A stretch of 64,000 nucleotides of DNA from Castellaniella sp. Its GTDB lineage: Bacteria; Pseudomonadota; Gammaproteobacteria; Burkholderiales; Burkholderiaceae_B. The notes beneath the pieces are model-generated. The model was not told the origin of the DNA. It was given only the letters and a program-made list of their open reading frames with translations, and did no database searches. Position 1 is the stretch's first letter, and every line of letters starts with the position of its first letter. Shown here piece by piece: positions 19,110-29,315 of this stretch. Location of the stretch: the NCBI RefSeq assembly GCF_004321985.1, contig NZ_SCQN01000041.1, forward strand, positions 60,204 through 124,203, in the 5' to 3' direction. The position numbers and the translations under genes are program-made.

Positions 19110-19928
19110 CTAGTGGCTGGCGCCCAAATAGGCGCGGATGACCTCGGGATTGCCGCGCACTTCGTCCGGCGTGCCGTCGCCGATCTTGCGGCCGTAGTCC
19201 AGCACCACGACCCGATCCGAGATGTCCATCACTACCCCCATGTCGTGCTCGATGAGGACGATGGTGGTGCCGTACTCGTCGTTCACATCCAGGATGTAGC
19301 GGCTCATGTCCTGCTTTTCCTCGATGTTCATGCCCGCCATGGGCTCGTCCAGCAGCAGGATGCGCGGCTCCATGGCCAGCGCCCGGCCCAGATCCACGCG
19401 CTTCTGCAGCCCGTAGGGCAGCCGTCCCACCGGGGTTTTCCGCCAGGCCTGAATCTCAAGGAAGTCGATGATGTTCTCCACAACCTCGCGGTGGGCGATC
19501 TCCTCGCGCTCGGCGGGTCCGAGGCGCAACGCTTGGGCGAGCAGGCCGCTTTTCATGCGCAGGTTGCGCCCGGTCATGATGTTGTCCAGTACGCTCATGC
19601 CCTTGAACAGCGCCAGATTCTGAAAGGTGCGCGCGACGCCCATCTCGGCGGCACGGCGCGGATTCATGCGCGAGAACTGCTGGCCTGCCAGCCAGATCCC
19701 ACCCCGTTGGGGCGTGTAGACGCCATTGATCACGTTGAGCAGAGAGCTCTTGCCGGCGCCATTGGGCCCGATGATGGCGCGGATCTCGTGCTCGCGAACA
19801 TCGAACGAGATATCGGTCAGCGCCTTCACGCCGCCGAAGGTCAGCGAGATGTTCTGCAGATCGAGGATCACATCCCCCATGCGCTGCGCACGGGAGTCGG
19901 CGGCATCGGAATTCGGCAGGGCGCTCAT
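19110..19928 (-). CDS. livG: branched-chain-type ABC transporter ATP-binding protein LivG
   Basis: ATPase of 272 residues. Walker A is GPNGAGKSS, the variant signature is LPYGLQKRVDLGRAL, Walker B is ILLLDEPMAGMN, and the C-terminal BCA_ABC segment DGTPDEVRGNPEVIRAYLG is typical of LivG. The start codon directly abuts the stop of the upstream acyl-CoA ligase with no gap, showing translational coupling within one operon. Confidence 0.94.
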   Translation of the reverse strand: MSALPNSDAADSRAQRMGDVILDLQNISLTFGGVKALTDISFDVREHEIRAIIGPNGAGKSSLLNVINGVYTPQRGGIWLAGQQFSRMNPRRAAEMGVARTFQNLALFKGMSVLDNIMTGRNLRMKSGLLAQALRLGPAEREEIAHREVVENIIDFLEIQAWRKTPVGRLPYGLQKRVDLGRALAMEPRILLLDEPMAGMNIEEKQDMSRYILDVNDEYGTTIVLIEHDMGVVMDISDRVVVLDYGRKIGDGTPDEVRGNPEVIRAYLGASH

Positions 19929-21890
19929 TCAAGCAACCTTCTTCAACGATTCGGGCGACACCACAGCCGCCGGTTCGATGCGAAGATCGGCCGCCACCCG
20001 CCCTGTGCGCCCATCCTCGAACTTGACCTCGGTCTCGACGAACTGTGATTTGTGCCCGGCGAACAGGGCATCGACCAGCACGGCGTATTTCTGCGCGATG
20101 AATGCCCGGCGGACCTTGCGCGTCCGGGTCAACTCGTCGTCATCGGGATCGAGTTCCTTGTGCAGGATCAGGAAACGTACTACCTGGGAGGCGGCGAGCT
20201 TGGGATCGGCGGCCAGATCCCGGTTGACCTGCTCGACGCAGTCTCGGATCAGGTCGTAGACCTCGGGCTTGCCCGCCAGATCCGTATAACCGGCATACGG
20301 CAGCCCCCTGCGCTCGGCCCAATTGCCCACCGCTTCCAGATCGATGTTGATGAACGCGCAGACCTCGTCGCGGTCCGCGCCGAAGGCCACGGCTTCCTTG
20401 ATGAAGGGAAAGAACTTGAGCTTGTTCTCGATGTATTTGGGTGCGAACAGGCTGCCGTCGGACAGATGACCCACGTCCTTGGCACGGTCGATGATCTTGA
20501 GCTGCCCGTCCGCATCCAGGTACCCGGCGTCGCCCGTGTGGAACCAGCCGTCTTCGGTATAGGATTCGGCGGTTGCCTTGGGGTTGAGGTAATACCCCGA
20601 AAACAGGCCCGGGCTGCGAAGCTGGATCTCGCCGTTGTCATCGACCCGGATCTCCACCCCGTCGCAGGGCGGCCCCACAGTGTCATCGCGTACCTGGCCA
20701 TTGGCCTGCACACACACGAATACCGAAGTCTCGGTCGAACCGTACAGCTGCTTCAGGTTGATGCCGATCGACCGATAGAACAGAAACAAATCCGGGCCGA
20801 TGGCCTCGCCCGCTGTATAGGCCACCCGCACCCGGCTCATGCCAAGGATGTTGCGCAAAGGACCATAGATCAGCACATTACCCAGCGCGTATTTCAGGCG
20901 GTCCCAGGCGGGGACATCACGACGGCCGTCCAGGATGCCGGGGCCCACACGGCGTGCCAGCTTCATCGCGCGGCCGAACAGCCAGCGCTTGATGCGCCCC
21001 GCGTCCTCCATGCGGATCATGACGTGCGTGAGCAACCCCTCCAGCACTCGCGGCGGCGCGAAATAATAGGTCGGCCCGATGTCGCGCATATCGATGGAGA
21101 CTGTCTCAGGTGACTCGGGATGGTTGACCGTGAAGCCCGTGGTCAGGAACTGCGTGTAGGAAAACATGTTCTGGCCGATCCACGCCGGCGGCAGATAGGC
21201 CAGCACGTCCTCGTGATCCGTCAATTGCTCGAATCGCTCGATCACCCGTGCACGATCAATGAGCGCGCAGTGAGTGAGCACCACGCCTTTTGGCTTGCCG
21301 GTCGTGCCCGAGGTATAGAACATCGCCGCCGTATCGTCCGGACGAATAGCCGCCATGCGGGCGGCGATCTCGTCGGGGTTCCGCTGCATGCGCGCATCGC
21401 CTCGCGCCAGCAGGGAATCCCAGCCAAGCAGGCGCACATCGGCATAGTGGCGCAGGCCGCGCGGATCGTCGTACACGATGGTGCGCAGCGCCGGGCAACG
21501 GTCGGAGAGCTCAAGCATCTTGTCGACCTGCTCCTGGTCCTCGACAACCACCACGCCCACCTCGGCGTCCTGCAAGACATAGGCCATCTCATCGGCCACG
21601 GCATCCTGATAGAGCGGCACGGGAATCGCACCAATGCACTGCGCCGCCATCATGGCCATGTAAAGACGGGGGCGGTTTTCACCCACTACCGCGACGTGTT
21701 CGCCTGGCACGACATCCAGATCCGACAGAGCCGCCGCCACGCGCCGGACTTCGCGGGCGACCTCCGACCAGGTCAAGGTCTGCCAGATCCCAAGATCCTT
21801 TTCGCGGATCGCCGGCCGACCGCCGCGTACATCGGCGTGATGCAGCAACAGGGCCGGAAAAGTTGCCGGCAAAGTGGATTCCTGTACCAT
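19929..21890 (-). CDS. AMP-dependent acyl-CoA synthetase (long-chain FACL type)
   Basis: Protein of 653 residues from ATG 21890. The adenylation P-loop motif FYTSGTTGKPKGVVLTH is at residues 191-207, with YGSTETSVFVC near 440 and the core motif GWFHTGDAGYLDADGQLKIIDRAKD. The large size and the KYIENKLKFFPFIKEAVAFG region match long-chain fatty-acyl-CoA ligases. It is the first gene of the liv operon, so it likely activates the imported acid. The 82-residue upstream extension of the frame was rejected because it crosses the divergent promoter region. Confidence 0.9.
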   Translation of the reverse strand: MVQESTLPATFPALLLHHADVRGGRPAIREKDLGIWQTLTWSEVAREVRRVAAALSDLDVVPGEHVAVVGENRPRLYMAMMAAQCIGAIPVPLYQDAVADEMAYVLQDAEVGVVVVEDQEQVDKMLELSDRCPALRTIVYDDPRGLRHYADVRLLGWDSLLARGDARMQRNPDEIAARMAAIRPDDTAAMFYTSGTTGKPKGVVLTHCALIDRARVIERFEQLTDHEDVLAYLPPAWIGQNMFSYTQFLTTGFTVNHPESPETVSIDMRDIGPTYYFAPPRVLEGLLTHVMIRMEDAGRIKRWLFGRAMKLARRVGPGILDGRRDVPAWDRLKYALGNVLIYGPLRNILGMSRVRVAYTAGEAIGPDLFLFYRSIGINLKQLYGSTETSVFVCVQANGQVRDDTVGPPCDGVEIRVDDNGEIQLRSPGLFSGYYLNPKATAESYTEDGWFHTGDAGYLDADGQLKIIDRAKDVGHLSDGSLFAPKYIENKLKFFPFIKEAVAFGADRDEVCAFINIDLEAVGNWAERRGLPYAGYTDLAGKPEVYDLIRDCVEQVNRDLAADPKLAASQVVRFLILHKELDPDDDELTRTRKVRRAFIAQKYAVLVDALFAGHKSQFVETEVKFEDGRTGRVAADLRIEPAAVVSPESLKKVA

Positions 21891-21996
21891 GATGTCTCCT
21901 CGGCTGACGCAGGACATGATTGCGCCGGGTGCCGTGAAATGCGCTTCTGAGCGAGCGCTGTTTCCGCCTAAGGTACCGGCTGCGCAGCACCCGGAC

Positions 21997-22012
21997 TGTC
22001 GCACATATGACA
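21997..22012. promoter_or_regulatory. CRP/FNR-like palindrome in a divergent promoter region
   Basis: TGTC-N8-GACA palindrome centred in the 149-base region between the acyl-CoA ligase/liv operon (minus) and the Crp/Fnr-type regulator (plus, ATG 22040). Spacing and symmetry resemble CRP/FNR-family sites (TGTGA-N6-TCACA). It is a natural candidate for autoregulation and control of the transporter operon. Confidence 0.4.
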
Positions 22013-22039
22013 TTCGACCGTGACCTAGGGTAATTCCCC

Positions 22040-22714
22040 ATGAACCTGACCCTGGATTTGCAGGCCCACGCGGCCTGGTTCGATCTGCTGGAGGACGCCC
22101 AGCAGGCTCGCGTCCTGCAGGACACAACCGTGGCACAGGTCGAGCCAGGGACCATCATCGAGCACAAGGGGGTCGTCGCCAGCGCATGGATCGGTGTGCT
22201 CGATGGCCTGATCAAGGTCTCGGTGGGTAACGCCGACGGCAAGCTGGCCTCGCTCACGGGGGTGCCCGCGGGTGGCTGGATCGGCGAGGGGTCGCTGCTC
22301 AAGCACGAAGCCCGCAAGTACGACATCATCGCGCTTCGCCGCAGCACCATCGCACGATTGCGCGGCGACACCTTCTACTGGCTGCTCGATGCCAGCATCC
22401 CCTTCAACCGCTACCTGCTGCATCAGCTGAACGAACGGGTCGCCCAATTCATCGGCAAGGCGGAATACGACCGACTGCTGGCCCCCGATGCACGCGTGGC
22501 GCGGTGTCTGGCCGAACTCTTCAATCCGCTGCTCTATCCCGGCAACTCCATGCGGCTGGAGATCACCCAGGAAGAGATCGGCTACCTGGCGCGGATTTCC
22601 CGGCAACGCACCAACCAGGCCCTGCGTACGCTGGAAGCTGCGCAGTTGCTGAAGGTAGAGTACGGCGCCGTCCAGGTCCTGGACCTCGCCGGGCTCAAGG
22701 ACTACGGGATATAA
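22040..22714 (+). CDS. Crp/Fnr family transcriptional regulator
   Basis: Regulator of 224 residues with an N-terminal cyclic-nucleotide-binding-like beta barrel (about 15-120), a dimerisation helix, and a C-terminal winged helix with [26 protein letters not shown]. No four-Cys cluster of FNR is present, so it is not an oxygen-sensing Fnr. It is divergent from the acyl-CoA ligase/liv operon, which it probably controls, perhaps in response to an acyl-CoA. That ligand assignment is inferred only from context. Confidence 0.88.
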   Translation: MNLTLDLQAHAAWFDLLEDAQQARVLQDTTVAQVEPGTIIEHKGVVASAWIGVLDGLIKVSVGNADGKLASLTGVPAGGWIGEGSLLKHEARKYDIIALRRSTIARLRGDTFYWLLDASIPFNRYLLHQLNERVAQFIGKAEYDRLLAPDARVARCLAELFNPLLYPGNSMRLEITQEEIGYLARISRQRTNQALRTLEAAQLLKVEYGAVQVLDLAGLKDYGI

Positions 22715-22839
22715 CTGGTTTCGGAACGCTCCCGCCGACGCCAGAAACGATGGCATTGGAGACAGCCAAAGGCCGCCGCATTAAAATGGGGCCGCTTGTA
22801 TGTTTATGTATCTCTTCAACTCTGCAGAGGCTGTACAAC

Positions 22840-24129
22840 ATGGCTGAACCGCACTTGCACCACCTGCCCTCCTATTTGGATCCTGCCAATCCAGGTCCCT
22901 GGTCCATCTACCTGGAGCAGGTGGACCGCGTCACCCCCTACCTGGGGCCACTGGCGCGATGGGTGGAAACGCTCAAACGCCCAAAGCGCATCCTGATCGT
23001 CGACGTGCCCGTCGAACTCGACAACGGCACCGTGGCTCATTTCGAGGGCTACCGCGTCCAGCACAACACGTCGCGCGGCCCCGGCAAGGGCGGCGTACGC
23101 TTTCACCAGAACGTCACGCTGTCCGAGGTCATGGCCCTATCGGCGTGGATGTCGGTCAAGTCAGCCGCCGTCAACCTGCCATTCGGCGGCGCCAAGGGCG
23201 GCATCCGCATCGACCCGCGCCAGTACTCGCAGGCAGAACTCGAGCGCATCACGCGCCGCTACACCAGCGAAATCGGCGACATCATCGGCCCGAACAAGGA
23301 CATCCCGGCACCCGACGTGAACACCAACGGGCAAGTCATGGCCTGGATGATGGACACCTATTCCATGAACGAGGGCCGCACTATCACCGGCGTGGTCACC
23401 GGCAAACCGGTCTCGCTGGGTGGCAGCCTGGGACGCGTGGCCGCCACCGGCCGCGGCGTATTCGTGGTGGCCTGCGAGGCCGCCCGCGAATCGAACATCG
23501 ACATCAGGGGCGCCCGTGTGGCGATCCAGGGCTTCGGCAATGTAGGGGGAACCGCCGCACAACTGTTCCACGAAGCGGGCGCCAAAATTCTCGCGGTCTA
23601 TGATCACACCGGGATCGTGTACAACGCGCACGGCCTGAACGTGCCAGCCCTGCTCGATCATGTGCACCAGCACGGCGGCGTCGCCGGCGCAGCCGACACC
23701 GAGACGCTCGAACCGAATGAATTCTGGTCCCTGGAAACCGACATCCTCATCCCGGCAGCCCTGGAGGGGCAGATCACGCACGACAACGCCGACCTGATCC
23801 GCACCCGCATTCTGGTCGAAGGCGCCAACGGCCCAACCACCCCAGAGGCCGATGACATCATTTCAGCCAAAGGCACCGTGATCGTGCCGGACGTGGTCGC
23901 CAATGCGGGCGGCGTGACGGTCAGCTACTTTGAATGGGTGCAGGACTTCTCCAGCTTCTTCTGGACGGAACAGGAAATCAACCACCGCCTGGAAGCCATG
24001 ATGCGGTCCGCCTATGCTTCCATGTCGAAGGTTGCGCGCGACCATGGGGTGTCGCTACGAACGGCCGCATTCATCGTGGCCTGCTCACGCATCCTCGAAG
24101 CCCGCCAGGTGCGCGGTCTGTACCCCTGA
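22840..24129 (+). CDS. gdhA: Glu/Leu/Phe/Val family glutamate dehydrogenase
   Basis: Interconverts glutamate and 2-oxoglutarate plus ammonia. The 429-residue protein carries the catalytic segment [14 protein letters not shown] (active-site Lys) near 115-128 and [17 protein letters not shown]. The Rossmann motif [14 protein letters not shown] is near 230 and [12 protein letters not shown] near 330. ATG 22840 gives the usual [13 protein letters not shown] start; an in-frame extension overlapping the Crp gene was rejected. A hairpin at 24189-24214 lies downstream. Confidence 0.94.
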   Translation: MAEPHLHHLPSYLDPANPGPWSIYLEQVDRVTPYLGPLARWVETLKRPKRILIVDVPVELDNGTVAHFEGYRVQHNTSRGPGKGGVRFHQNVTLSEVMALSAWMSVKSAAVNLPFGGAKGGIRIDPRQYSQAELERITRRYTSEIGDIIGPNKDIPAPDVNTNGQVMAWMMDTYSMNEGRTITGVVTGKPVSLGGSLGRVAATGRGVFVVACEAARESNIDIRGARVAIQGFGNVGGTAAQLFHEAGAKILAVYDHTGIVYNAHGLNVPALLDHVHQHGGVAGAADTETLEPNEFWSLETDILIPAALEGQITHDNADLIRTRILVEGANGPTTPEADDIISAKGTVIVPDVVANAGGVTVSYFEWVQDFSSFFWTEQEINHRLEAMMRSAYASMSKVARDHGVSLRTAAFIVACSRILEARQVRGLYP

Positions 24130-24188
24130 CGCGCCGCCCGCCACGCAGCAGTCGCTGGCGGCGCTGCGCGGAGCCAGCTCATGAATCC

Positions 24189-24214
24189 GCATCCCCCTGT
24201 CCGCAGGGGGATGC
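24189..24214. terminator. bidirectional hairpin between gdhA and tdh
   Basis: Perfect 11-bp stem GCATCCCCCTG (24189-24199) / CAGGGGGATGC (24204-24214), 4-base loop, in the 92-base gap between the convergent gdhA and tdh genes. No T tract, but the strength and position support a terminator role on both strands. Confidence 0.65.
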
Positions 24215-24221
24215 GATGGCC

Positions 24222-25250
24222 TCAGATGTTCCAGTCCAGCACGACCTTGCCGCTGTGGCCGGACAGCATGGCCTCGAACCCCTTGCGGTAGTCCGCCACC
24301 GGAAAATGGTGGGTCAGGATGGGCGAAAGGTCCAGGCCGCTCTGCAGCATGGCGACCATCTTGTACCAGGTCTCGAACATCTGGCGGCCGTAGATTCCCT
24401 TGATCTCCAGTCCCTTGAAGATCACCTGGCTCCAGTTGATTCCGACCCCATCGGGCAGGATGCCCAGCATGGCGACTTTGCCACCATGATTCATCTGATC
24501 GATCAGGCTGGCGAAGGCGCTGGGAACGCCCGACATTTCCAGACCCACGTCAAAGCCCTCGGTCATGCCGAGTTCCCGCATCACGTCCTTCAGGTCTTCG
24601 CGCGCCACGTTGACGGTCCGCGTTGCTCCCATACGGGCCGCCAGATCCAGGCGATAGTCGTTCACATCGGTGATCACCACATGGCGAGCGCCCACATGCC
24701 GGGCAATGGCAGCCGCCATTGCGCCAATCGGACCAGCACCGGTGATCAGCACGTCTTCACCGACCAGATCAAACGCCAGCGCGGTATGCGTGGCATTGCC
24801 GAACGGGTCGAAAATCGCCGCCAGATCGTCCGAGACGTCGTCCGGAATCTTGAAGGCATTGAAAGCCGGAATCACCAGATAGTCGGCAAAGGCTCCCGGC
24901 CGATTGACGCCCACGCCTTGTGTATTGCGGCACAGATGGCGGCGCCCCGCTCTGCAGTTGCGGCAGTGTCCACAGGTGATGTGTCCTTCCCCGGAGACCC
25001 GGTCGCCCACCCGGAATCCCTGAACCTCAGTACCAACCTGCACGACCTCGCCTACGTATTCGTGCCCCACATGCATGGGCACCGGGATCGTGCGCGCGGC
25101 CCACTCGTCCCACTTCCAGATATGGATGTCGGTTCCGCAGATTGCCGTCTTGCGGATGCGGATCATCAGGTCGTTGTGACCCATGGTGGGCTTGGCAACA
25201 TCCACCAGTTCCAGCCCTTCGGCAGGCTGCATTTTGGCCAAGGCTCTCAT
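24222..25250 (-). CDS. tdh: L-threonine 3-dehydrogenase
   Basis: Zinc-dependent MDR enzyme oxidising threonine to 2-amino-3-ketobutyrate. The 342-residue protein has the catalytic-zinc Cys in [15 protein letters not shown], the zinc-region signature GHEYVGEVV, and structural-zinc cysteines in [15 protein letters not shown]. The NAD motif is [13 protein letters not shown]. It follows kbl in the same minus-strand operon with a 36-base gap, giving the two-step threonine-to-glycine route. Confidence 0.97.
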   Translation of the reverse strand: MRALAKMQPAEGLELVDVAKPTMGHNDLMIRIRKTAICGTDIHIWKWDEWAARTIPVPMHVGHEYVGEVVQVGTEVQGFRVGDRVSGEGHITCGHCRNCRAGRRHLCRNTQGVGVNRPGAFADYLVIPAFNAFKIPDDVSDDLAAIFDPFGNATHTALAFDLVGEDVLITGAGPIGAMAAAIARHVGARHVVITDVNDYRLDLAARMGATRTVNVAREDLKDVMRELGMTEGFDVGLEMSGVPSAFASLIDQMNHGGKVAMLGILPDGVGINWSQVIFKGLEIKGIYGRQMFETWYKMVAMLQSGLDLSPILTHHFPVADYRKGFEAMLSGHSGKVVLDWNI

Positions 25251-25286
25251 TGAAGCTCCAGACAGAACAGTATTCGTACTTGGAAT

Positions 25287-26495
25287 TCAGTTTTTGCCGA
25301 TCACGCCCAGCGACCGCCCCACGCGGGCGAACGCCTGGACGGCATGATCGATATCGTCCGGTGTATGCGCCGCACTCATCTGGGTGCGGATGCGTGCGCG
25401 CCCCTTGGGCACGACAGGATAGGAAAAGCCGACCACGTAAATGCCTTCGGCCAGCAACGCATCCGCCATGCGGCCGGCGAGCGCGGCATCCCCCAGCATC
25501 ACGGGGATGATGGGATGATGGCCGGGCACCAGCTCGAAGCCCAGCGCCTGCATGGCCTGACGAAAGTGCTGGCCATTCTGGTGCACGCGATCGCGAAGCT
25601 CAGCGCCCTCGGCCGACTGCAGGAGCCCCAGCACCCGACGCGAAGCGGCGACGATCGCAGGTGCGAGCGTATTCGAAAACAGATACGGGCGTGAGCGCTG
25701 GCGCAGCAGATCCACGATCACCGGGTCGGCAGCCACATAGCCGCCTGAGGCACCACCCAGCGCCTTGCCCAACGTACCCGTCAGGACATGGACGCGCCCC
25801 TGGACGCCGCAGGCCTCTGGAGTCCCTCGACCACCCTCGCCCATGAACCCGACCGCATGGGAATCATCGACCATGACCATTGCATCGAACTCGTCGGCCA
25901 GATCGCAGACGGCGGGCAAATTGGCAACGATGCCATCCATGGAAAACACGCCATCGGTGGCGATCATGATGTGGCGGGCACTGTCGGCCCGCGCAGCCTG
26001 AAGCTGGGCACGCAGGTCCGCCATGTCATTGTTGGCGTAACGATAGCGGCGCGCCTTGCAAAGACGCACCCCATCGATGATGCTCGCGTGATTGAGCGCA
26101 TCGCTCACGACGGCGTCCTGTTCGTCGAGCAAGGCCTCGAACAGGCCGCCATTGGCATCGAAGCAGCTCGAATAGAGGATCGCATCCCCCATGCCCAGCC
26201 ACTGTGCCAGCTCGGATTCCAGCGCCTTATGTCCAGACTGCGTGCCGCAGATGAACCGCACCGAAGCCATGCCGAAACCGTCTGCCGCCAAGCCCTCGCG
26301 CGCTGCTTCGATCAGCCGCGCGTCATTGGCCAGACCCAGGTAATTGTTGGCGCAGAAATTCAGGACCCCGGTTCCGTCCGACAGTCGCACCCGAGCCGAC
26401 TGCGGGCTGGCGATGATGCGCTCGGATTTGTAGAAACCATCGGCCCTGAGCTGCTCGATCCGGGCGCGAGCCTGGGTCAGAAACCGTTGCGACAT
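25287..26495 (-). CDS. kbl: 2-amino-3-ketobutyrate coenzyme A ligase
   Basis: PLP enzyme of the alpha-oxoamine synthase family that cleaves 2-amino-3-ketobutyrate with CoA into glycine and acetyl-CoA. The 402-residue protein carries [11 protein letters not shown] near the N-terminus, the PLP region [20 protein letters not shown], and the Schiff-base lysine in [17 protein letters not shown] 26495 gives the normal length; the upstream part of the frame lies in the divergent promoter region. It is cotranscribed with tdh. Confidence 0.96.
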   Translation of the reverse strand: MSQRFLTQARARIEQLRADGFYKSERIIASPQSARVRLSDGTGVLNFCANNYLGLANDARLIEAAREGLAADGFGMASVRFICGTQSGHKALESELAQWLGMGDAILYSSCFDANGGLFEALLDEQDAVVSDALNHASIIDGVRLCKARRYRYANNDMADLRAQLQAARADSARHIMIATDGVFSMDGIVANLPAVCDLADEFDAMVMVDDSHAVGFMGEGGRGTPEACGVQGRVHVLTGTLGKALGGASGGYVAADPVIVDLLRQRSRPYLFSNTLAPAIVAASRRVLGLLQSAEGAELRDRVHQNGQHFRQAMQALGFELVPGHHPIIPVMLGDAALAGRMADALLAEGIYVVGFSYPVVPKGRARIRTQMSAAHTPDDIDHAVQAFARVGRSLGVIGKN

Positions 26496-26637
26496 GCTAC
26501 ACCTGTTGCAAAAATGAATTCGGAGTCTTTCAGGGTTTCCCCGTAGCCGGCATTGTACGCCGAGCCCCGTTTCAATCCTCGAAACTGTTGGCATTCCTTA
26601 CCGCAAAGCAATCCACTTGTTGGCATCATCGTCTTTT

Positions 26638-29247
26638 ATGATACAGATGATGGTCACCGATACAGATCGTATGCATCGCTTCCGGCACCTGAGCTTCACA
26701 TTGAGCCGCGCCCTGGGAGCGCTGGGGCTGTGGTGGCTTTGTGCTGCCAGCAGCCACGCGCTGACATTGCAGGTCGGCATCTACGAACAGAAGCCCGATG
26801 TCTACATCGCAGCGAACGGGCAACCGGCCGGCATCCTGGGCGAACTGCTCAACGAGATCGCCCGCCGTGAAGGCTGGGGGCTGCAGACCCAGTCCTGCTC
26901 ATGGGCGCGCTGCATGCAGTTGCTGAAGGCCGGCCAGATCGATCTGCTGCCGGACATGTTCTATACCCCCGAGCGCGCCAAGACCTTCGGGTTCCACCAC
27001 GTCCCGGTACTGCACAGCTGGTCGCAGATCTATGCCAGACCCGGCAATACATTGAGATCAATCGAAGACCTGAAAAACACCGGGCTGGCGGCGCTCGCGG
27101 GATCGACCCAGATCGATTACCTGCGCACGACACTGGAGGGGCTGCACGTCCCGGTCCGGCTGGATTCGGTCCAGACGCTGGATGAGGGCTTCAAGCGGGT
27201 CCAGAGCATGCAGGACGACGCGGTGGCCGCCGACTACTTCTACGGCGAACTGGCGGCTCACGAACACGGGCTGACGGCCACACCCATCATCTTTCAGCCA
27301 ATGGAAGTGTTCTATGCCACGCAGAAAGGGCGCCACGCGCATGTCCTGGCCACGATAGACCGCTACCTGGCCACGTGGCAGGCCACGCCGGACTCCTTCT
27401 ACTACCGCACGCTGAATCACTGGCGCACACCAATCCAGCGCTCGGCACTGGACAGCCATGGCCCGTGGATCATCGGCATGCTGGGCGCCCTGCTGGTCCT
27501 GGCGCTGGTCCTGACCCTGATCTTCAGGGTTCAGCTCACGCGTCAGCGCAGGTGGTTGTTGTTCAATGAGCGGCGCTTCGAAGCGATCCTTGGGAGCATC
27601 GATGCCTGTGTCTGCACCAAGGACCGCGAGCAGCGCTATCTGTACGCGAATCCACAGCTCGAAGCGTTCTACGGGGTCCAGGAAGGAACCCTCATCGGGC
27701 ACCGCGACGAGGACTTCCTGAAGGATCCCGCCACAATGGAGGCCATCAACGCCTCCGACCAGGCGGTGCTGAACACGCGCAAGCGCCAGGTCACCCAGCC
27801 AGAGATCGTGCCGCCTGGAGCCACGGAAAGCCACACCTTTCTGTCCATCAAGGCACCGCTACTCAACGCCGATGGCACGGTGGATGCGATCTGTACGGTC
27901 GCCACCGACATCACCGACCGGGTGCGGGCCGAGGCCTCCGCCCACCGGCTGGCGTATTATGACATTCTCACCAACCTGCCCAACCGGCGCCAGGCCCTCC
28001 TGCGGCTGGAAGAACTGCTCAAGAAGGCCCGGGAGCGCCAGACCACCGGTGCGCTGCTGGTGCTCAATCTCGACAGCTTCAAGAAAATCAATGATCTGCA
28101 TGGCCACCAGAGCGGCGATCAGTTGCTGTGCGGCGTCGCGGACCGCCTGAGACGAACCACACGCGACCGCGACCTCGTGGCGCGCACCAGCGCGGATGAA
28201 TTCATCATCCTGCTCGACGGTCTGGGGCACCCTGTGGGCGAGGCCGCCCGCGACGCGATGCACGTCGCGGAGAAGCTGCGGCTCGCCATCGCCAACAAGG
28301 CTTTTGTGGTGCTGGGGAAGCCTGCCTATGTGACGGTCAGCATCGGCATGACCCTGATCCACGTGCAGAGCCGGTCCATCGACGTGGTGATGCGTGAAGC
28401 CGACATGGCCACCTACCGCGCCAAGAGCCAGGGCGGTAACCAGGTGACGTTCTACGAACAGGATCTGCAGACCGAAGTCGAGCAGCGCCTGTGGCTGGAA
28501 CACGATCTGCTGCAGGCCTTGAACACACCGCAGATCTCGCTGTACATCCAGCCGCAGTTTGGTGCGGACGGCCGGGTCACCGGCGCCGAACTGCTGGCAC
28601 GCTGGAGCCACCCCACACGCGGTCAGGTATCGCCAGCCCTGTTCATTCCGATCGCAGAGGAAACCGGTCTCATCAACCTGCTGGGTGAATGGTCCTTGAC
28701 GATCGCCTGCCAGACGCTGATAAAGCTGCAGCAATTGGGGGAAACCTACCCGATCTCGCTCAACGTCAGCCCCAAGCGGCTCATGGAACCCCACGTCGTG
28801 GACTACGTCCGCGACACCCTGGAAAAATTCCAGGCGCCCGGCAACCGGCTGATCTTCGAGGTCACCGAGGGCGTGCTCATCCAGGACATCCTGACCGTGG
28901 CCGAGCGGATGCAGGCGCTGTCGCTCATGGGCATCCGTTTCTCCATCGATGATTTCGGCACGGGCTACTCCAACTTGGCCTACCTGAAGCGCCTGCCGCT
29001 CTACGAACTGAAGATCGACAAAAGCCTGGTTCAGGATCTTCCCGGTGATGAGGAAAACGTGGCCATCGTGCAGCTGATCCTGGCCATGGCCGACCGCCTG
29101 AACCTGCGGGTCGTGGCCGAAGGCGTGGAAACCGAGGAGCAGTCCGCATTCCTGTTCGAACACCATTGCCATGCACTGCAGGGGTTCCTGCTGGCACACC
29201 CCATGCCCATCGAGACTTGGCTGGATACGGTCCAGGCCCGCCGCTGA
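26638..29247 (+). CDS. periplasmic-binding-domain sensor with PAS, degenerate GGDEF and EAL domains
   Basis: Inner-membrane c-di-GMP protein of about 869 residues. An uncleaved signal/TM comes first, then an SBP_bac_3 solute-binding domain (about 45-270), a second TM near 280-300, a PAS domain (about 310-430), GGDEF-like (about 440-600) and EAL (about 610-865). The GGDEF site reads SADEF, so cyclase activity is probably lost. The EAL domain keeps the main catalytic features (AELLARW, EVTEGV, IDDFGTGYSNL, KIDKSLV, AEGVETEEQ), so it is likely a phosphodiesterase. A start at ATG 26671 is also possible. Divergent from kbl. Confidence 0.88.
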   Translation: MIQMMVTDTDRMHRFRHLSFTLSRALGALGLWWLCAASSHALTLQVGIYEQKPDVYIAANGQPAGILGELLNEIARREGWGLQTQSCSWARCMQLLKAGQIDLLPDMFYTPERAKTFGFHHVPVLHSWSQIYARPGNTLRSIEDLKNTGLAALAGSTQIDYLRTTLEGLHVPVRLDSVQTLDEGFKRVQSMQDDAVAADYFYGELAAHEHGLTATPIIFQPMEVFYATQKGRHAHVLATIDRYLATWQATPDSFYYRTLNHWRTPIQRSALDSHGPWIIGMLGALLVLALVLTLIFRVQLTRQRRWLLFNERRFEAILGSIDACVCTKDREQRYLYANPQLEAFYGVQEGTLIGHRDEDFLKDPATMEAINASDQAVLNTRKRQVTQPEIVPPGATESHTFLSIKAPLLNADGTVDAICTVATDITDRVRAEASAHRLAYYDILTNLPNRRQALLRLEELLKKARERQTTGALLVLNLDSFKKINDLHGHQSGDQLLCGVADRLRRTTRDRDLVARTSADEFIILLDGLGHPVGEAARDAMHVAEKLRLAIANKAFVVLGKPAYVTVSIGMTLIHVQSRSIDVVMREADMATYRAKSQGGNQVTFYEQDLQTEVEQRLWLEHDLLQALNTPQISLYIQPQFGADGRVTGAELLARWSHPTRGQVSPALFIPIAEETGLINLLGEWSLTIACQTLIKLQQLGETYPISLNVSPKRLMEPHVVDYVRDTLEKFQAPGNRLIFEVTEGVLIQDILTVAERMQALSLMGIRFSIDDFGTGYSNLAYLKRLPLYELKIDKSLVQDLPGDEENVAIVQLILAMADRLNLRVVAEGVETEEQSAFLFEHHCHALQGFLLAHPMPIETWLDTVQARR

Positions 29248-29315
29248 CGCACACCGGGACGATTTCGCTGTGCGAAAATACCGCACATCTCCCTCTCCCA
29301 TCTCTTCCACCCCGA

